This document shows, one piece after another, positions 16,021 through 24,709 of a stretch of 64,000 nt of DNA (its first letter is position 1; each line of letters begins with the position of its first letter). Source of the stretch: Erysipelotrichaceae bacterium (GTDB lineage Bacteria; Bacillota_I; Bacilli_A; RFN20; CAG-826). The position numbers and the translations under genes are program-made. The notes beneath the pieces are model-generated. The model did not search any database, was not told where the DNA came from, and worked only from the letters and a program-made list of their open reading frames with translations. The DNA lies in NCBI GenBank assembly GCA_015059185.1, contig SVAY01000002.1:1-64000 (forward strand), written 5' to 3'.

Positions 16021-16935
16021 TTATTGTTCTACTGCTTCTATTTTCTCTTCCTCATATAATTTTGGATTATGAAGAATGATTTCATAGAAGATATATAAGC
16101 AGATAAGAGTAATAAGTCCACCCATACCAACATCACTTAAGAAATGTGCACCGACTAGTAAACGAGTAAATGCAACGAATACGGTATAGGCTAAAGCGCA
16201 GTAAAAATAGACGACTTGATGCTTAAGTTCCTTACCCATAATGAATGGAAGAAGAACAACAACAAACATAGTTAAGGCGCATACGCTTGTATGACCACTT
16301 GGGAAAGATTTGAATTCTTCTTTACTAAGATTATGAATCTCCATTAAATGTTTATAATCACTACAACGTTTCCACCATGGATAAAATTCAATATGTTCTT
16401 GATAAATAGCAAGTCTAAAACGTGGACGATGGAAGATATTTTTCACCACTGTTGTACCAACAATCAAAGATAAACCAATGAAAGCTGCACCAATTGCCAT
16501 CAAGATCCATAAACGTGGATTATTCACTTTCTTTGCTAAGTAATAACCAAGAACTGAACAACCACCCATTAATGGAGTAGCAATAAAATAGCCAACCCAT
16601 TCAGGTGCCACACCATACCAGCCGTTTTTCCCAAAGAATTCACCAGCATCGAAATAAATTGCTACCCCTAAGAAAGCTAAAGAGAATAAACCAATAACAA
16701 TCTTTTGCCATGTGACTTTAGCAAGCTTTAAAGCGTGGTAACAAACTACGCCACCCATAAGAGCAATTACGCCATAACCGAGATTCATACTTAAGGCAGC
16801 AACGGTTAATCCAAAACCATTATTTTGAGAAAATATCGCTTGGTTCAAATTTAGGTCAACAAATGAACCAACAATAATCATGACAACGAACACTGCCATC
16901 GCAATAAAAATATGTAATCGCATTTTTTTCATCAT
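16021..16935 (-). CDS. PAP2-family membrane phosphatase
   Basis: 304 residues, about six to seven membrane helices. The three acid-phosphatase motifs are present: K-x6-RP in KNIFHRPRFR, PSGHT in SFPSGHTSVCAL, and R-x6-H-x3-D in RLLVGAHFLSDVG. Such proteins dephosphorylate undecaprenyl-pyrophosphate, phosphatidate or PG-phosphate at the membrane; the sequence does not say which. Last gene of the five-gene run starting with padR (23 bases after the GNAT gene), just before a terminator. Confidence 0.85.
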   Translation of the reverse strand: MMKKMRLHIFIAMAVFVVMIIVGSFVDLNLNQAIFSQNNGFGLTVAALSMNLGYGVIALMGGVVCYHALKLAKVTWQKIVIGLFSLAFLGVAIYFDAGEFFGKNGWYGVAPEWVGYFIATPLMGGCSVLGYYLAKKVNNPRLWILMAIGAAFIGLSLIVGTTVVKNIFHRPRFRLAIYQEHIEFYPWWKRCSDYKHLMEIHNLSKEEFKSFPSGHTSVCALTMFVVVLLPFIMGKELKHQVVYFYCALAYTVFVAFTRLLVGAHFLSDVGMGGLITLICLYIFYEIILHNPKLYEEEKIEAVEQ

Positions 16936-16958
16936 ACAATACCTCTAACTTTTTAATT

Positions 16959-17486
16959 TTAATCTAAAGATTTATCTTTATCAATTTGATAATAAATACA
17001 ACGGTGGTTAACTCCACGATATTCGATATATTCTTCCTCTTTTGTAAGAGTCATCCCGCACTTCTGCATTACTCTACTACTAGCAACATTTCCTTCAAAA
17101 TGTGCCGCTTTTACAGTCTTTATTCCGATTCTAAAGAGTTCTTGTATCGCTCTAGCGAGTGCTTCAGAAGCGTATCCCTTATTCCAGAAATGCGGATCAA
17201 GGAAATAACCAACTTCCATAGTATCTTCTTTTTTATCAACTTCATTAAGGAATCCAATCAATGTGTCTTTAAGATAGATTCCATAAACGAATTTATTTAT
17301 ATTTTCAGTAATGCTTTTTAATCGATAAAAGTACTTATCAAGTTCTTCTTCATCATGAAACTCCGGAAGCATATAAGTCTTTTTAATCTCACTACTGAGG
17401 AGCATTGCTTTCATCTCACTTTTAGATGCTTCCATAATTGGTTTAAGTGTGATACGTTTACTTTCTAATATTAAGTTTCTATCCAT
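16959..17486 (-). CDS. GNAT acetyltransferase, RimJ/RimL type
   Basis: 175 residues. Family hallmarks: start with LESKRITLKPIMEAS, VGYFLDPHFWNKGYASEALARAI (motif A with a GYASEA loop), and SSRVMQKCGMT. RimJ/RimL-like enzymes acetylate N-termini or small molecules; substrate unknown. It starts 5 bases after the DUF4097 gene's stop and precedes PAP2 by 23 bases. Confidence 0.85.
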   Translation of the reverse strand: MDRNLILESKRITLKPIMEASKSEMKAMLLSSEIKKTYMLPEFHDEEELDKYFYRLKSITENINKFVYGIYLKDTLIGFLNEVDKKEDTMEVGYFLDPHFWNKGYASEALARAIQELFRIGIKTVKAAHFEGNVASSRVMQKCGMTLTKEEEYIEYRGVNHRCIYYQIDKDKSLD

Positions 17487-17491
17487 AATAA

Positions 17492-18382
17492 CTATTCTTT
17501 AATCTTAACAGTGATATCACCGGTTGAAGTTTTAATATGGCATTCCCCGCCAGAAGTAGAATGAGGAACGTTAATATGTCCGGTACTAGTTTCTGCAAAT
17601 ACAATTTTATTTGTTAAGAATATCGCATTTACTTCTCCAGTTGAAGTTTTAATATTAATAATTGAAGCATCACTATCGGTGATATCAACATCACCTGTGC
17701 TACTATGTGTAGAGAGATTACCAGTTAATACAGTGTTTACTAAAGAGATATGGCCTGTTGATACTTCAACAATTAATTCACTAGCCTTAACATCAACTAA
17801 ACTCACATTACCCGTTGAAGTCTTTAAATTCACTCCACTCGCACTAGTAGAACTAATATTGATATCTCCGGTACTTGTAGTAACAGATAATCCTGATAGA
17901 GAAGTTGCACTATATTTAACGTTACAAGTAGAACCTTTAATTTCCGTGTTATCAAAAGTGAAGCCGCTAGGGATAGAAATATTCCCAGTTGAAGTAGTAA
18001 TCATGAGCTTGCTATATGTTTCAGTTGGCATATAGATGGTGATATTCATCTTTTTATAACCAAAGGTGAATAATCTTTCATACCAATTTTTGGTATCTAC
18101 ACTTTTAATAGATAAAACACCTTCCTCTTCTTTTACATCGTGATATTCTTTTTCCTTTTCCGTAACAACGACTTTAGCGTCACCACTTTCTAAAGGTTTA
18201 AATTCTAAATCCGCTGTTGAGATATCAATATCAAAACTAGTAACAGAGTCTTTAATCACATATTCACGAGTGATTAATTCTTCTTGTTTATATTCTTTAC
18301 TAATTCCAATACCAAATAGGATTGCTCCCATAGTAAGGAGTACCCCTCCTGCAATAATTAATCCAATGACACCTTTTTTCAT
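17492..18382 (-). CDS. DUF4097 beta-helix surface protein
   Basis: 296 residues. An N-terminal membrane anchor (about 5-27) and a beta-helical domain in which (T)STG(D/N/H)(I/V) recurs roughly every 20-24 residues, as in DUF4097/DUF4098 'putative adhesin' proteins. It forms the usual trio with the PadR regulator and the DUF1700 protein upstream; this trio is widespread in Bacillota and linked to envelope stress. Four bases separate it from the DUF1700 gene. Confidence 0.85.
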   Translation of the reverse strand: MKKGVIGLIIAGGVLLTMGAILFGIGISKEYKQEELITREYVIKDSVTSFDIDISTADLEFKPLESGDAKVVVTEKEKEYHDVKEEEGVLSIKSVDTKNWYERLFTFGYKKMNITIYMPTETYSKLMITTSTGNISIPSGFTFDNTEIKGSTCNVKYSATSLSGLSVTTSTGDINISSTSASGVNLKTSTGNVSLVDVKASELIVEVSTGHISLVNTVLTGNLSTHSSTGDVDITDSDASIINIKTSTGEVNAIFLTNKIVFAETSTGHINVPHSTSGGECHIKTSTGDITVKIKE

Positions 18383-18386
18383 ATTA

Positions 18387-18977
18387 TTAGGCCTCCTTTT
18401 TCATAAACCATGACTTGATATGTCTAATGGTAGCTTTTGATAATTTGATTGTCGCTTTAGTGACACCAATACACGCAAAGATAAATAATAAGGCTCCACC
18501 AACGCTCATCATAAAGCCGCCAAAATAAGTCATCGAGAAATTGCCAATAAATAATTGATAAAAGAATCCAACTAGAGAATAGATAGCAGCTGCTCCTAAA
18601 CCTGCTTCAATCGCGTAACAGACTATCACTCCAATCCAGACTAAGAGATAACCAACTAAACATAATAGGATAAATACTATTAATAAAGGGAACCATAATG
18701 GGAATCCTAAAATGAGGAATATGATTTCCCAAGGTCTCATTCTTCTTTTAGGTTTTACTCTTTCTTTAACAATGCTGATAAGGGTTGTGTCTTCTAAGAT
18801 ATCGTTAAGAACTTTATCCACTCCACCTAATTCATCAATCGCTTCTTCTTCACTCTTTCCTTCTTGCATGCGATCATCAATCATCTCACTATAAAAGCTA
18901 ATTCTTTCTTCTTTCTCTTCTTTAGGGAAAGCGTAAAGTTTCTTCTCTAGTGAGTTTAAGAATTCTTGCTTAGTCAT
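18387..18977 (-). CDS. DUF1700 (HAAS-type) membrane protein
   Basis: 196 residues. An N-terminal helical domain MTKQEFLNSLEKKL ... EEAIDELGG is typical of DUF1700/HAAS, followed by about four membrane helices (85-175). Members are thought to sense envelope signals together with PadR-type regulators. Its start overlaps the padR stop (ATGA). Confidence 0.88.
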   Translation of the reverse strand: MTKQEFLNSLEKKLYAFPKEEKEERISFYSEMIDDRMQEGKSEEEAIDELGGVDKVLNDILEDTTLISIVKERVKPKRRMRPWEIIFLILGFPLWFPLLIVFILLCLVGYLLVWIGVIVCYAIEAGLGAAAIYSLVGFFYQLFIGNFSMTYFGGFMMSVGGALLFIFACIGVTKATIKLSKATIRHIKSWFMKKEA

Positions 18978-19285
18978 AATTTTTCCTCCGTGATAAAGGT
19001 ATATAGTTTCACTAATTCTTTTGCATCGCTTTTAAATTCCTCAATACGAGCGAGTCCGACACTAGTGATGTGATAATATTTACGAATACGTCCTTCATAT
19101 TCAGTGACTCTTGTCTCCACCATTTTCGCTTCAATCAGTCTTTTTAAGATGGTATAGAGGGTTGATTCGCTTAAAACAATGACGTCACTTAAATCCTTAA
19201 TAATCTTATAGCCATAAGAATCTTCTTTTCTTAATGCGGCTAAGACACAGACATCAAGCACACCTCTTCTAAGTTGAGCATCCAT
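18974..19285 (-). CDS. PadR-family transcription regulator
   Basis: 103 residues. Winged helix with the PadR signature LRRGVLDVCVLAAL, EDSYGYKIIKDL, ESTLYTILKRL and RKYYHITSVG. First gene of the run PadR, DUF1700, DUF4097, GNAT, PAP2; it probably represses its own operon through the palindrome at 19299-19316. A strong SD AGGAGG lies 6 bases before the ATG. Confidence 0.92.
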   Translation of the reverse strand: MDAQLRRGVLDVCVLAALRKEDSYGYKIIKDLSDVIVLSESTLYTILKRLIEAKMVETRVTEYEGRIRKYYHITSVGLARIEEFKSDAKELVKLYTFITEEKL

Positions 19286-19298
19286 ACCATACCTCCTA

Positions 19299-19316
19299 TT
19301 ACGCTATACATCGTAA
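19299..19316 (-). promoter_or_regulatory. Probable PadR operator
   Basis: Inverted repeat TTACG-N8-CGTAA, on the minus strand TTACGATGTATAGCGTAA, directly upstream of the SD of padR. The ATGTAT core resembles the ATGT/ACAT half-sites bound by PadR proteins. Autorepression is inferred. Confidence 0.6.
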
Positions 19317-19363
19317 CACGTGGTATCATCATAATCAATATTAATCTCTTATATATGCACTTT

Positions 19364-19654
19364 TTAAAAAACAATCATTTTAACTACTACTATTGGACAC
19401 TTTTTAAATTTGATAGTAAACCGTCCAGTATTATAATGAAAGGCATTGTATTGTTTTCCATCCGCGGCAGTTATTCGAAAATTTCGAACAACTTGATTTT
19501 TGTTTAATTCCGACGTCGAGAAAAGTTTCTTAAGATGATAATTAATTGTATTTGTTTCAACATTATAAAGAAGGGCTATCATTTTTTGAGTAAGCCATAT
19601 ATTTTCATCACTATAGATAACTTCAACACCGCTTTCTCCAGTAGCACCAATCAT
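19364..19654 (-). pseudogene. RhuM N-terminal fragment
   Basis: 96 codons. The first 70 match the RhuM N-terminus (IWLTQKMIALLY, VVRNFRITAADGKQYN), as in the intact gene at 20534-21529 (VWMTQDQL, TVRKFRI). After HYN the expected LDMIIAIGYRV is lost and the frame runs into unrelated sequence. A truncated paralogue, not a copy of the intact neighbour, since the sequences differ. Confidence 0.75.
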
Positions 19655-19706
19655 ATTAATCGGGGTAATTCATATTTCAGTTGTCCACAAAACGAAGACA
19701 ACTCAA

Positions 19707-19736
19707 TAAAAAAAGATTAACACTTCTGTATTAATC
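19707..19736 (-). terminator. Terminator after the RhuM/HTH-Nudix pair
   Basis: Stem GATTAA/TTAATC (19715-19736) with eight T on the minus strand (19707-19714). It lies after the three-fold repeat, about 110 bases past the HTH-Nudix stop. Confidence 0.55.
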
Positions 19737-19756
19737 CTTTGATTCATAGTTTGGGT

Positions 19757-19828
19757 ATGAATTAGTAATTTGATACCAACCGCACAAATTCAGGTATTAC
19801 CGTACAAAACGCATAGTCACCGTACAAA
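19757..19828. repeat. Three-fold repeat with 20-bp period plus shared 23-bp block
   Basis: ACCG(C/T)ACAAA begins at 19779, 19799 and 19819, an exact 20-bp period. Next to it, 19757-19779 matches 30404-30426 at all but one position. Both loci have the same order: accessory gene stop, three repeats, shared block, terminator hairpin. The pattern resembles the multiple terminal repeats of IS21-type elements or a binding-site array, but no transposase is nearby. Confidence 0.75.
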
Positions 19829-19842
19829 CATCATTTAATGGG

Positions 19843-20532
19843 CTATATCATTGCATTTTCATCAAACAAAGGATGCCTTACACCACGATAGTAGGCATCA
19901 ACCGCTTCTTGATGATCAGGAGCAAATAAAGGTGGGATTTCTTCTTCAGAACAGAATTTGAGCTCAAAAGACTCCTCATCCACTCTCAAATCTCCACCTA
20001 CTATTTCAAAGACGTAATAAGCACCGATTGTATGAGCCTTATCACCATTTCCCCACACCATATTGTGGTTATGGAAAATACCAAGGAAATGTTTAGGCTT
20101 AACTTCTAGTCCTGTTTCTTCTTTTATTTCTCTAATAGCGGCTTCTAAGTATGTTTCATTGAGTTCTAATAAACCACCAGGGAGTCCCCATTTATTGTTA
20201 TCTGTTCGATGTTGGAAAAGAATCTTTCCATCTTTTTCAACAATTCCACCAGCGCAATTTAGGATAATCTTTTGACTTCCCAAATACCTTCTTATTCTTT
20301 TTATGTAATTCTTATCGTTACTATTTTTCTTTTCTAAGAACAACTCATTTGCATCCACATTAAATCTTTCAATCAATAATGCAATCTTATCGTTGCTCAT
20401 TTCAGTCTCACCTTTTTCAATATGAGCAATCATGGATTTATCTTTATAGCCAAAGATTTCTGCGAATTCTAATTGGGTAAGATTATTTTTCTTGCGGATC
20501 TCTTTTATCTTTTTGCCAAAATGAACACTCAT
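19843..20532 (-). CDS. XRE-type HTH fused to a Nudix hydrolase
   Basis: 229 residues from the ATG at 20532, which follows the RhuM stop by one base (TAACATG); an in-frame upstream ATG (20556) would overlap RhuM and is less likely. Residues 4-60 are an XRE helix-turn-helix (IKEIRKKNNLTQLEFAEIFG, SMIAHIEKGETEMS). From about 90 on is a Nudix fold with box GGLLELNETYLEAA then REIKEETG, complete in its catalytic residues. A regulator that also hydrolyses or senses a nucleotide is plausible. Coupled to RhuM, suggesting a two-gene module. Confidence 0.82.
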   Translation of the reverse strand: MSVHFGKKIKEIRKKNNLTQLEFAEIFGYKDKSMIAHIEKGETEMSNDKIALLIERFNVDANELFLEKKNSNDKNYIKRIRRYLGSQKIILNCAGGIVEKDGKILFQHRTDNNKWGLPGGLLELNETYLEAAIREIKEETGLEVKPKHFLGIFHNHNMVWGNGDKAHTIGAYYVFEIVGGDLRVDEESFELKFCSEEEIPPLFAPDHQEAVDAYYRGVRHPLFDENAMI

Positions 20533-20533
20533 G

Positions 20534-21529
20534 TTATTTGTTATCCTTTTTCTCAATTAACAAAAGTTCATTGAAATGAAGAAGCATTTCTTTTTCGTTC
20601 TTTGTTGGATTAACAAATAGTCTATTTCTAAATGCTTCGTATTCTTGTCTAGCATGTTCTAAAGCTTCTTGATGTGAAACTAATCCTGGACCATTCAAAA
20701 TGTCTTTTCTAGTCATTGTTAAGAAATAATCTAATTCTTTGATCCAATCATTCATGGTCATCACATGCTCTTCGAGAGCTTGAAGTTCTGCAAAGTCTAG
20801 ATATAAGGAAACGATTCTATTTAAAATATCCATTTCTTCTTTAGTAAGGTAATTTTTCGCCACTACTGCATCTTCTAATAACGGATAATCGCCATTAAAC
20901 GAAGTCAAACCCATAAAATCTTTAGACGCATCTGCTCTTTCTTTGATGATTTCTGCAGCAGTATGTCCATGAGCAGCCCAGTGCATCTTGTTTTGTACAG
21001 TTGAAAAGAATTTATAAGCAACTTCTGACTTAGGGTCATAATCTGAACTAGTAGCAAAGATCTCAAGAACTTGTCTCCAAAATACCTTTTCACTGCTTCT
21101 AATATCGCGAATTCTCGCTAATAATTCTTTGAAGTAACGGCCGCCACCAGCTTCTTTAAGGAGATTATCATTAAGAGCAAAGCCTTTTATTGTATATTCT
21201 TTTAATGTATTGGTTGCCCACTTTCTAAAGTTAGTACCAATATTGCTTCTTACTCTATAACCAATAGCGATAATCATGTCCAAGTTATAATGATTAACGT
21301 TACGTATCACTTCACGTTCACCTTCATTTTGAACTATTCGGAATTTCCGAACAGTTGAGCTTTCATCTAGTTCGCCTTCGTCCAAAATGTGTTTGATGTG
21401 TTCAGAAATATTAGACTTGCTTGATTGATATAAAGAAACCAACTGATCTTGTGTCATCCAGACATTGTTATCAATTAATTTCACCTCAACATTGTTATTA
21501 TAGATAATTATTAAGCCTTTTTCGTTCAT
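20534..21529 (-). CDS. RhuM-family protein
   Basis: 331 residues. The family signatures are VWMTQDQLVSLYQSSKSN, STVRKFRIVQ, HYNLDMIIAIGYRVRSN, FRKWATNTLKEYTIKGF and, later, AAEIIKERAD and MTMNDWIKELDYFL. RhuM was first seen in a Salmonella pathogenicity island and is common in islands and near toxin or defence genes; its biochemical role is unknown. First gene of a pair with the HTH-Nudix gene, with a decayed relative downstream. Confidence 0.88.
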   Translation of the reverse strand: MNEKGLIIIYNNNVEVKLIDNNVWMTQDQLVSLYQSSKSNISEHIKHILDEGELDESSTVRKFRIVQNEGEREVIRNVNHYNLDMIIAIGYRVRSNIGTNFRKWATNTLKEYTIKGFALNDNLLKEAGGGRYFKELLARIRDIRSSEKVFWRQVLEIFATSSDYDPKSEVAYKFFSTVQNKMHWAAHGHTAAEIIKERADASKDFMGLTSFNGDYPLLEDAVVAKNYLTKEEMDILNRIVSLYLDFAELQALEEHVMTMNDWIKELDYFLTMTRKDILNGPGLVSHQEALEHARQEYEAFRNRLFVNPTKNEKEMLLHFNELLLIEKKDNK

Positions 21530-21597
21530 ATATAATAACCTCTTATGTTCTATATTATTATATCAAAAAAGTGAATTTTTCTCAACAAATAGAAAAA

Positions 21598-21630
21598 GAA
21601 AAAAGGTCTGATATTTTCCGTATCAAACCC
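21598..21630 (-). terminator. Terminator of tRNA-Arg and its upstream operon
   Basis: Stem GGTTTGATA/TATCAGACC (21605-21629, one mismatch), then TTTTTTCTTTTTC on the minus strand. Confidence 0.8.
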
Positions 21631-21643
21631 ATTAATCATACTA

Positions 21644-21720
21644 TGGCGCGCCCAGAAGGACTCGAACCCTCAACTTCCAGATTCGAAGTCTGGCATTCTA
21701 TCCAGTTGAATTATGGGCGC
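21644..21720 (-). tRNA. tRNA-Arg (anticodon TCG)
   Basis: Acceptor GCGCCCA/TGGGCGC, anticodon stem CCAGA/TCTGG with loop CTTCGAA giving TCG, T-arm GAGGG..CCTTC, G73 and encoded CCA. Its first 10 bases lie within the 3' end of the MmcQ-like gene, including that gene's stop codon. The tRNA is therefore probably processed from the same transcript. Confidence 0.95.
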
Positions 21721-22415
21721 TTTTTCTTTCGTGGATAAACTTTTTTAACTTGTTTACCAACTGTCTCATTATAGGACGAATCAATTAAACTTTGTATAAA
21801 TTCATCACTTAATGTGTCGTTAAGAGAAACACTGATCCAGTTTTTCTTATTCATATGCCACGCTGGATATATTCCTTTAACTTTAAGTAAATCATCATGG
21901 AGATGTTTCTCTGGCTTAAGATTGATGATGACATGTCCTTTTACACCAGGCGCAAGTTTATCATCCTCCACTTCCCCGAATAAACCAAACCAGAGATTGT
22001 TATCTTTATTTCTTATTACTCCAAAGCTCGGATATTTAGCCCAAGGGAAATCTGGCTCTATATCGTATTCTTTTTTTACATATAATGCGAGCCGATTAGC
22101 CTGAAGAGAATTAAACACAGTTTTATAAAAACATTTGTCTCTAATTTCTATTAATACTTTTTGATATTCTTCTCTTATCTTTCCGACAAACTCACCCACG
22201 ACGCGATCCATAAAGATGAGACTATATTCTTCATTAAATGCTTTATCATATACTTTCGCGTTTATGTCTTCACCTTTAATATCAATCCTAATGATAAATT
22301 CATCATTTAAATCTTTTTCATAATGATAAGCATCATCACTAAAAGTAAAACCAAAAGAAGTTAACTTCTTAACATCAGGATGATAGAGATGAAAAATATC
22401 TTTTATAAAGTCCAT
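21711..22415 (-). CDS. MmcQ/YjbR-family protein with N-terminal extension
   Basis: 234 residues. The C-terminal half (about 115-220) carries the MmcQ/YjbR double-wing pattern FPWAKYPSFGVIRNKDNNLWF, INLKPEKHLHDDLL, GIYPAWHMNKKNWISVSL and DEFIQSLIDSSY. The N-terminal 100 residues are a separate domain of unknown type. The family binds DNA; role unknown. It begins directly after the aldolase stop (TAAATG). The stop codon lies inside tRNA-Arg. Confidence 0.8.
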   Translation of the reverse strand: MDFIKDIFHLYHPDVKKLTSFGFTFSDDAYHYEKDLNDEFIIRIDIKGEDINAKVYDKAFNEEYSLIFMDRVVGEFVGKIREEYQKVLIEIRDKCFYKTVFNSLQANRLALYVKKEYDIEPDFPWAKYPSFGVIRNKDNNLWFGLFGEVEDDKLAPGVKGHVIINLKPEKHLHDDLLKVKGIYPAWHMNKKNWISVSLNDTLSDEFIQSLIDSSYNETVGKQVKKVYPRKKKRP

Positions 22416-23429
22416 TTATAAAGTTGAGATGTAATGAATTAATTCGTCAACATCTTCTTTAGAAGTGAGGAAAGAAGTCACAAAACGAATAGTTAATTCA
22501 TTCCCTTTATCTTCCCACTTCTCGCAGCCATATCGTTTAATGAGATCAAGCGCTTGATCTTTTCTAATCGTTAAGAAAACTTGATTAGTTGGAGAATATA
22601 AAGTATGAAGATTCAATTTGTTAAATCCATCTTTAAGATAATCAGCAACTTCGTTAGTCTTTCTAGCAATATCAAAATATAAGCTGTCTTTAAAAGCTTC
22701 TTCAAATTCAATACCGACTAAATAGCCTTTTGCAAGCATCGCTCCTTTATTTTTAATATGGTAACGATAATCTTTAGCTAGTTCTTTATTATTAATGACA
22801 AGTGCTTCGCCTAATAATAATCCGTTTTTAGTTCCACCAACGTAAAAAGCGTCACATATAGAGCCAAGTAAAGAAGGCTCGACATCATTATCTTTACTAG
22901 TAAGTGCACTTCCGAGTCTTGCTCCATCAATAAAGAAATATAAATGATATTTTTTACAGACATTAGATAAATCTAATAATTCTTGCTTAGTATAAATGGT
23001 TCCTATCTCAGTGGAATTAGAGATATAAACCATCCTTGGTTTCACCATGTGTTCATCTTGATAAGTGTTCATCACTTCTTCGACCTTAGAAGGTAATAAT
23101 TTACCGTTCACTGGTTCGACTAAAATGATTTTATATCCTTGTCCTTCTAACGCCGCGGTCTCATGAACATTAATATGACCAGAACTACAACTAATCACTC
23201 CTTCATAATGCTTTAAACAACTAGAGATAAATAAAACATTAGTCTGGGTGCCACCAGCTAAAAAGTAGACATTACCTTCACTAGAAAAGGTTTCTAATAT
23301 CTTCTTTTCTGCATTCTTAGAATGATAATCTAGGCCATAAGGAATATTTTCTTCATTTTGACATCTATTTAAAGCATTCATGATGCGTGGATGAGCAAGT
23401 ATAGAATAGTCGTTTTTAAAAAGTCTCAT
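22416..23429 (-). CDS. Threonine-aldolase-like PLP enzyme
   Basis: 337 residues from ATG at 23429 (MRLFKNDYS, matching family starts), one base after the upstream stop. A longer start at 23444 would overlap the membrane protein gene. Fold-type I beta-eliminating-lyase family: FLAGGTQTN, HINVHETAALEGQG, FIDGARLG, and the PLP lysine in YVGGTKNG. Low-specificity L-threonine aldolases split threonine or allo-threonine into glycine and acetaldehyde. Fourth gene of the HMA-ZIP run. Confidence 0.85.
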   Translation of the reverse strand: MRLFKNDYSILAHPRIMNALNRCQNEENIPYGLDYHSKNAEKKILETFSSEGNVYFLAGGTQTNVLFISSCLKHYEGVISCSSGHINVHETAALEGQGYKIILVEPVNGKLLPSKVEEVMNTYQDEHMVKPRMVYISNSTEIGTIYTKQELLDLSNVCKKYHLYFFIDGARLGSALTSKDNDVEPSLLGSICDAFYVGGTKNGLLLGEALVINNKELAKDYRYHIKNKGAMLAKGYLVGIEFEEAFKDSLYFDIARKTNEVADYLKDGFNKLNLHTLYSPTNQVFLTIRKDQALDLIKRYGCEKWEDKGNELTIRFVTSFLTSKEDVDELIHYISTL

Positions 23430-23430
23430 A

Positions 23431-23859
23431 TTATATCGATGCATTTATTTCTTCGACATTTTCTTCTTGATGATCTGCGACAAGGCTAAAAATCGTACCA
23501 AGTAAGAGGGGGATGTTGCCACCCAAAGCACTGCCGGCGATAGTGATGATATATAAAGGTAATTTTCTTTTTATTCTAGTAATCATACTGATAGTTAAAT
23601 AGCTAATAGAGATTATACTTTCAAATAAGAAGAAGATAGCAAGGGGTAAAAATAAAGCTTGCACTTGTACAGCTTGCTCTTCTACCGTGCCAGAATAATT
23701 AGTAACAAGTGAGCCACTTGCGATTTGATTTATCAATTCATCTTTATATCCTGGACCCGCAATAATAAAGAAGAAAACAGTAAAGGCAATGATTAACATC
23801 GTGGCAAATATACCAAGTACAAAGCCGATAATCATTAACATATTTGACGCTTTTCTCAT
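23431..23859 (-). CDS. Four-helix membrane protein
   Basis: 142 residues from the ATG at 23859, 4 bases after GAGGG (23864-23868). A longer frame begins at 23907 without SD. Four hydrophobic segments and a loop with YSGTVEEQAVQVQALF between the second and third. No family recognised; general build as the protein at 15466-15915. Between the ZIP and aldolase genes in a tight run. Confidence 0.65.
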   Translation of the reverse strand: MRKASNMLMIIGFVLGIFATMLIIAFTVFFFIIAGPGYKDELINQIASGSLVTNYSGTVEEQAVQVQALFLPLAIFFLFESIISISYLTISMITRIKRKLPLYIITIAGSALGGNIPLLLGTIFSLVADHQEENVEEINASI

Positions 23860-23914
23860 AATAACCCTCGTTATTTGTATTCTATTAGGATTGATTAACT
23901 TAATCAATGAATTA

Positions 23915-24709
23915 CTATAGTTGAATTGTATCTAAAACCATCATCACCGTGAAACCTAAGATAAAAGACCAGACACCAAAGTGATCGTGTCCTTCCCCTT
24001 TCATCTCTGGAATCATTTCTTCTGCTGTCACATAAATCATACAGCCGGCGGCAAAGGCAAGTGCCCAAGGCATAATCACTTCTATTTGCATCGCTAAAAA
24101 TAGGCCTAATATTGCTGCGATAGGTTCAACAATACCTGAACCCATACCAAATAAGAATGCTTTAGTCGCGCTTCCTGTTTCTCCTTTAATAGGTAGAGCC
24201 ACTACTGCGCCTTCTGGGATATTTTGTATGGCAATGCCAATCGCGAGTAATAATGCCCCCATCAGTAATACTTGGTTACCTGGATTAGCTAAAGCGACAC
24301 CAAAAGCGATACCAACTGAAAGTCCCTCTGGTACATTATGGATAGTGACTGCTAAAAACATCTTACTAGTTTTAGATAAGCCTCTACTTGGTAATCCTTC
24401 TTCTTCATTTTCCATCACATGGAAGTGAGGAACAATCTTATCAATGAGCCATAAGAACCCTGCTCCTAAGATAAGCGATAAAGCAACTACAACGTAGATT
24501 GGCATATAAGCAGTATTAACTTCTAAAGCTGGCTTAATAAGTGAGAAGAAAGAAGCACTGAGCATCACTCCGCTAGCAAAGCCAACAAATACTCTATTTA
24601 AGCGATTACTAATCTCTTTATTCTTAAAGAAATAGACAAATAATGCTCCGAGTGTTGTCGCTAAAAAGATGATTAATATACCAATAATCGCGTAGATATA
24701 ATCAGCCAT
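23915..24709 (-). CDS. ZIP-family divalent metal transporter
   Basis: 264 residues, eight membrane helices. The two metal-binding helices read TIHNVPEGLSVG and AIQNIPEGAVVALPI, matching the HNxPEG pattern of ZupT/ZIP proteins, and GMGSGIVEPIAAILG follows. It should move zinc, iron or manganese into the cytoplasm. Its start overlaps the end of the HMA-domain gene by eight bases. Confidence 0.9.
   Translation of the reverse strand: MADYIYAIIGILIIFLATTLGALFVYFFKNKEISNRLNRVFVGFASGVMLSASFFSLIKPALEVNTAYMPIYVVVALSLILGAGFLWLIDKIVPHFHVMENEEEGLPSRGLSKTSKMFLAVTIHNVPEGLSVGIAFGVALANPGNQVLLMGALLLAIGIAIQNIPEGAVVALPIKGETGSATKAFLFGMGSGIVEPIAAILGLFLAMQIEVIMPWALAFAAGCMIYVTAEEMIPEMKGEGHDHFGVWSFILGFTVMMVLDTIQL

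Noticed and set aside
19779-19828. Short CRISPR array
   Set aside because: Repeats are only 10 bp with 10-bp gaps, three copies, no cas gene; far outside CRISPR geometry.
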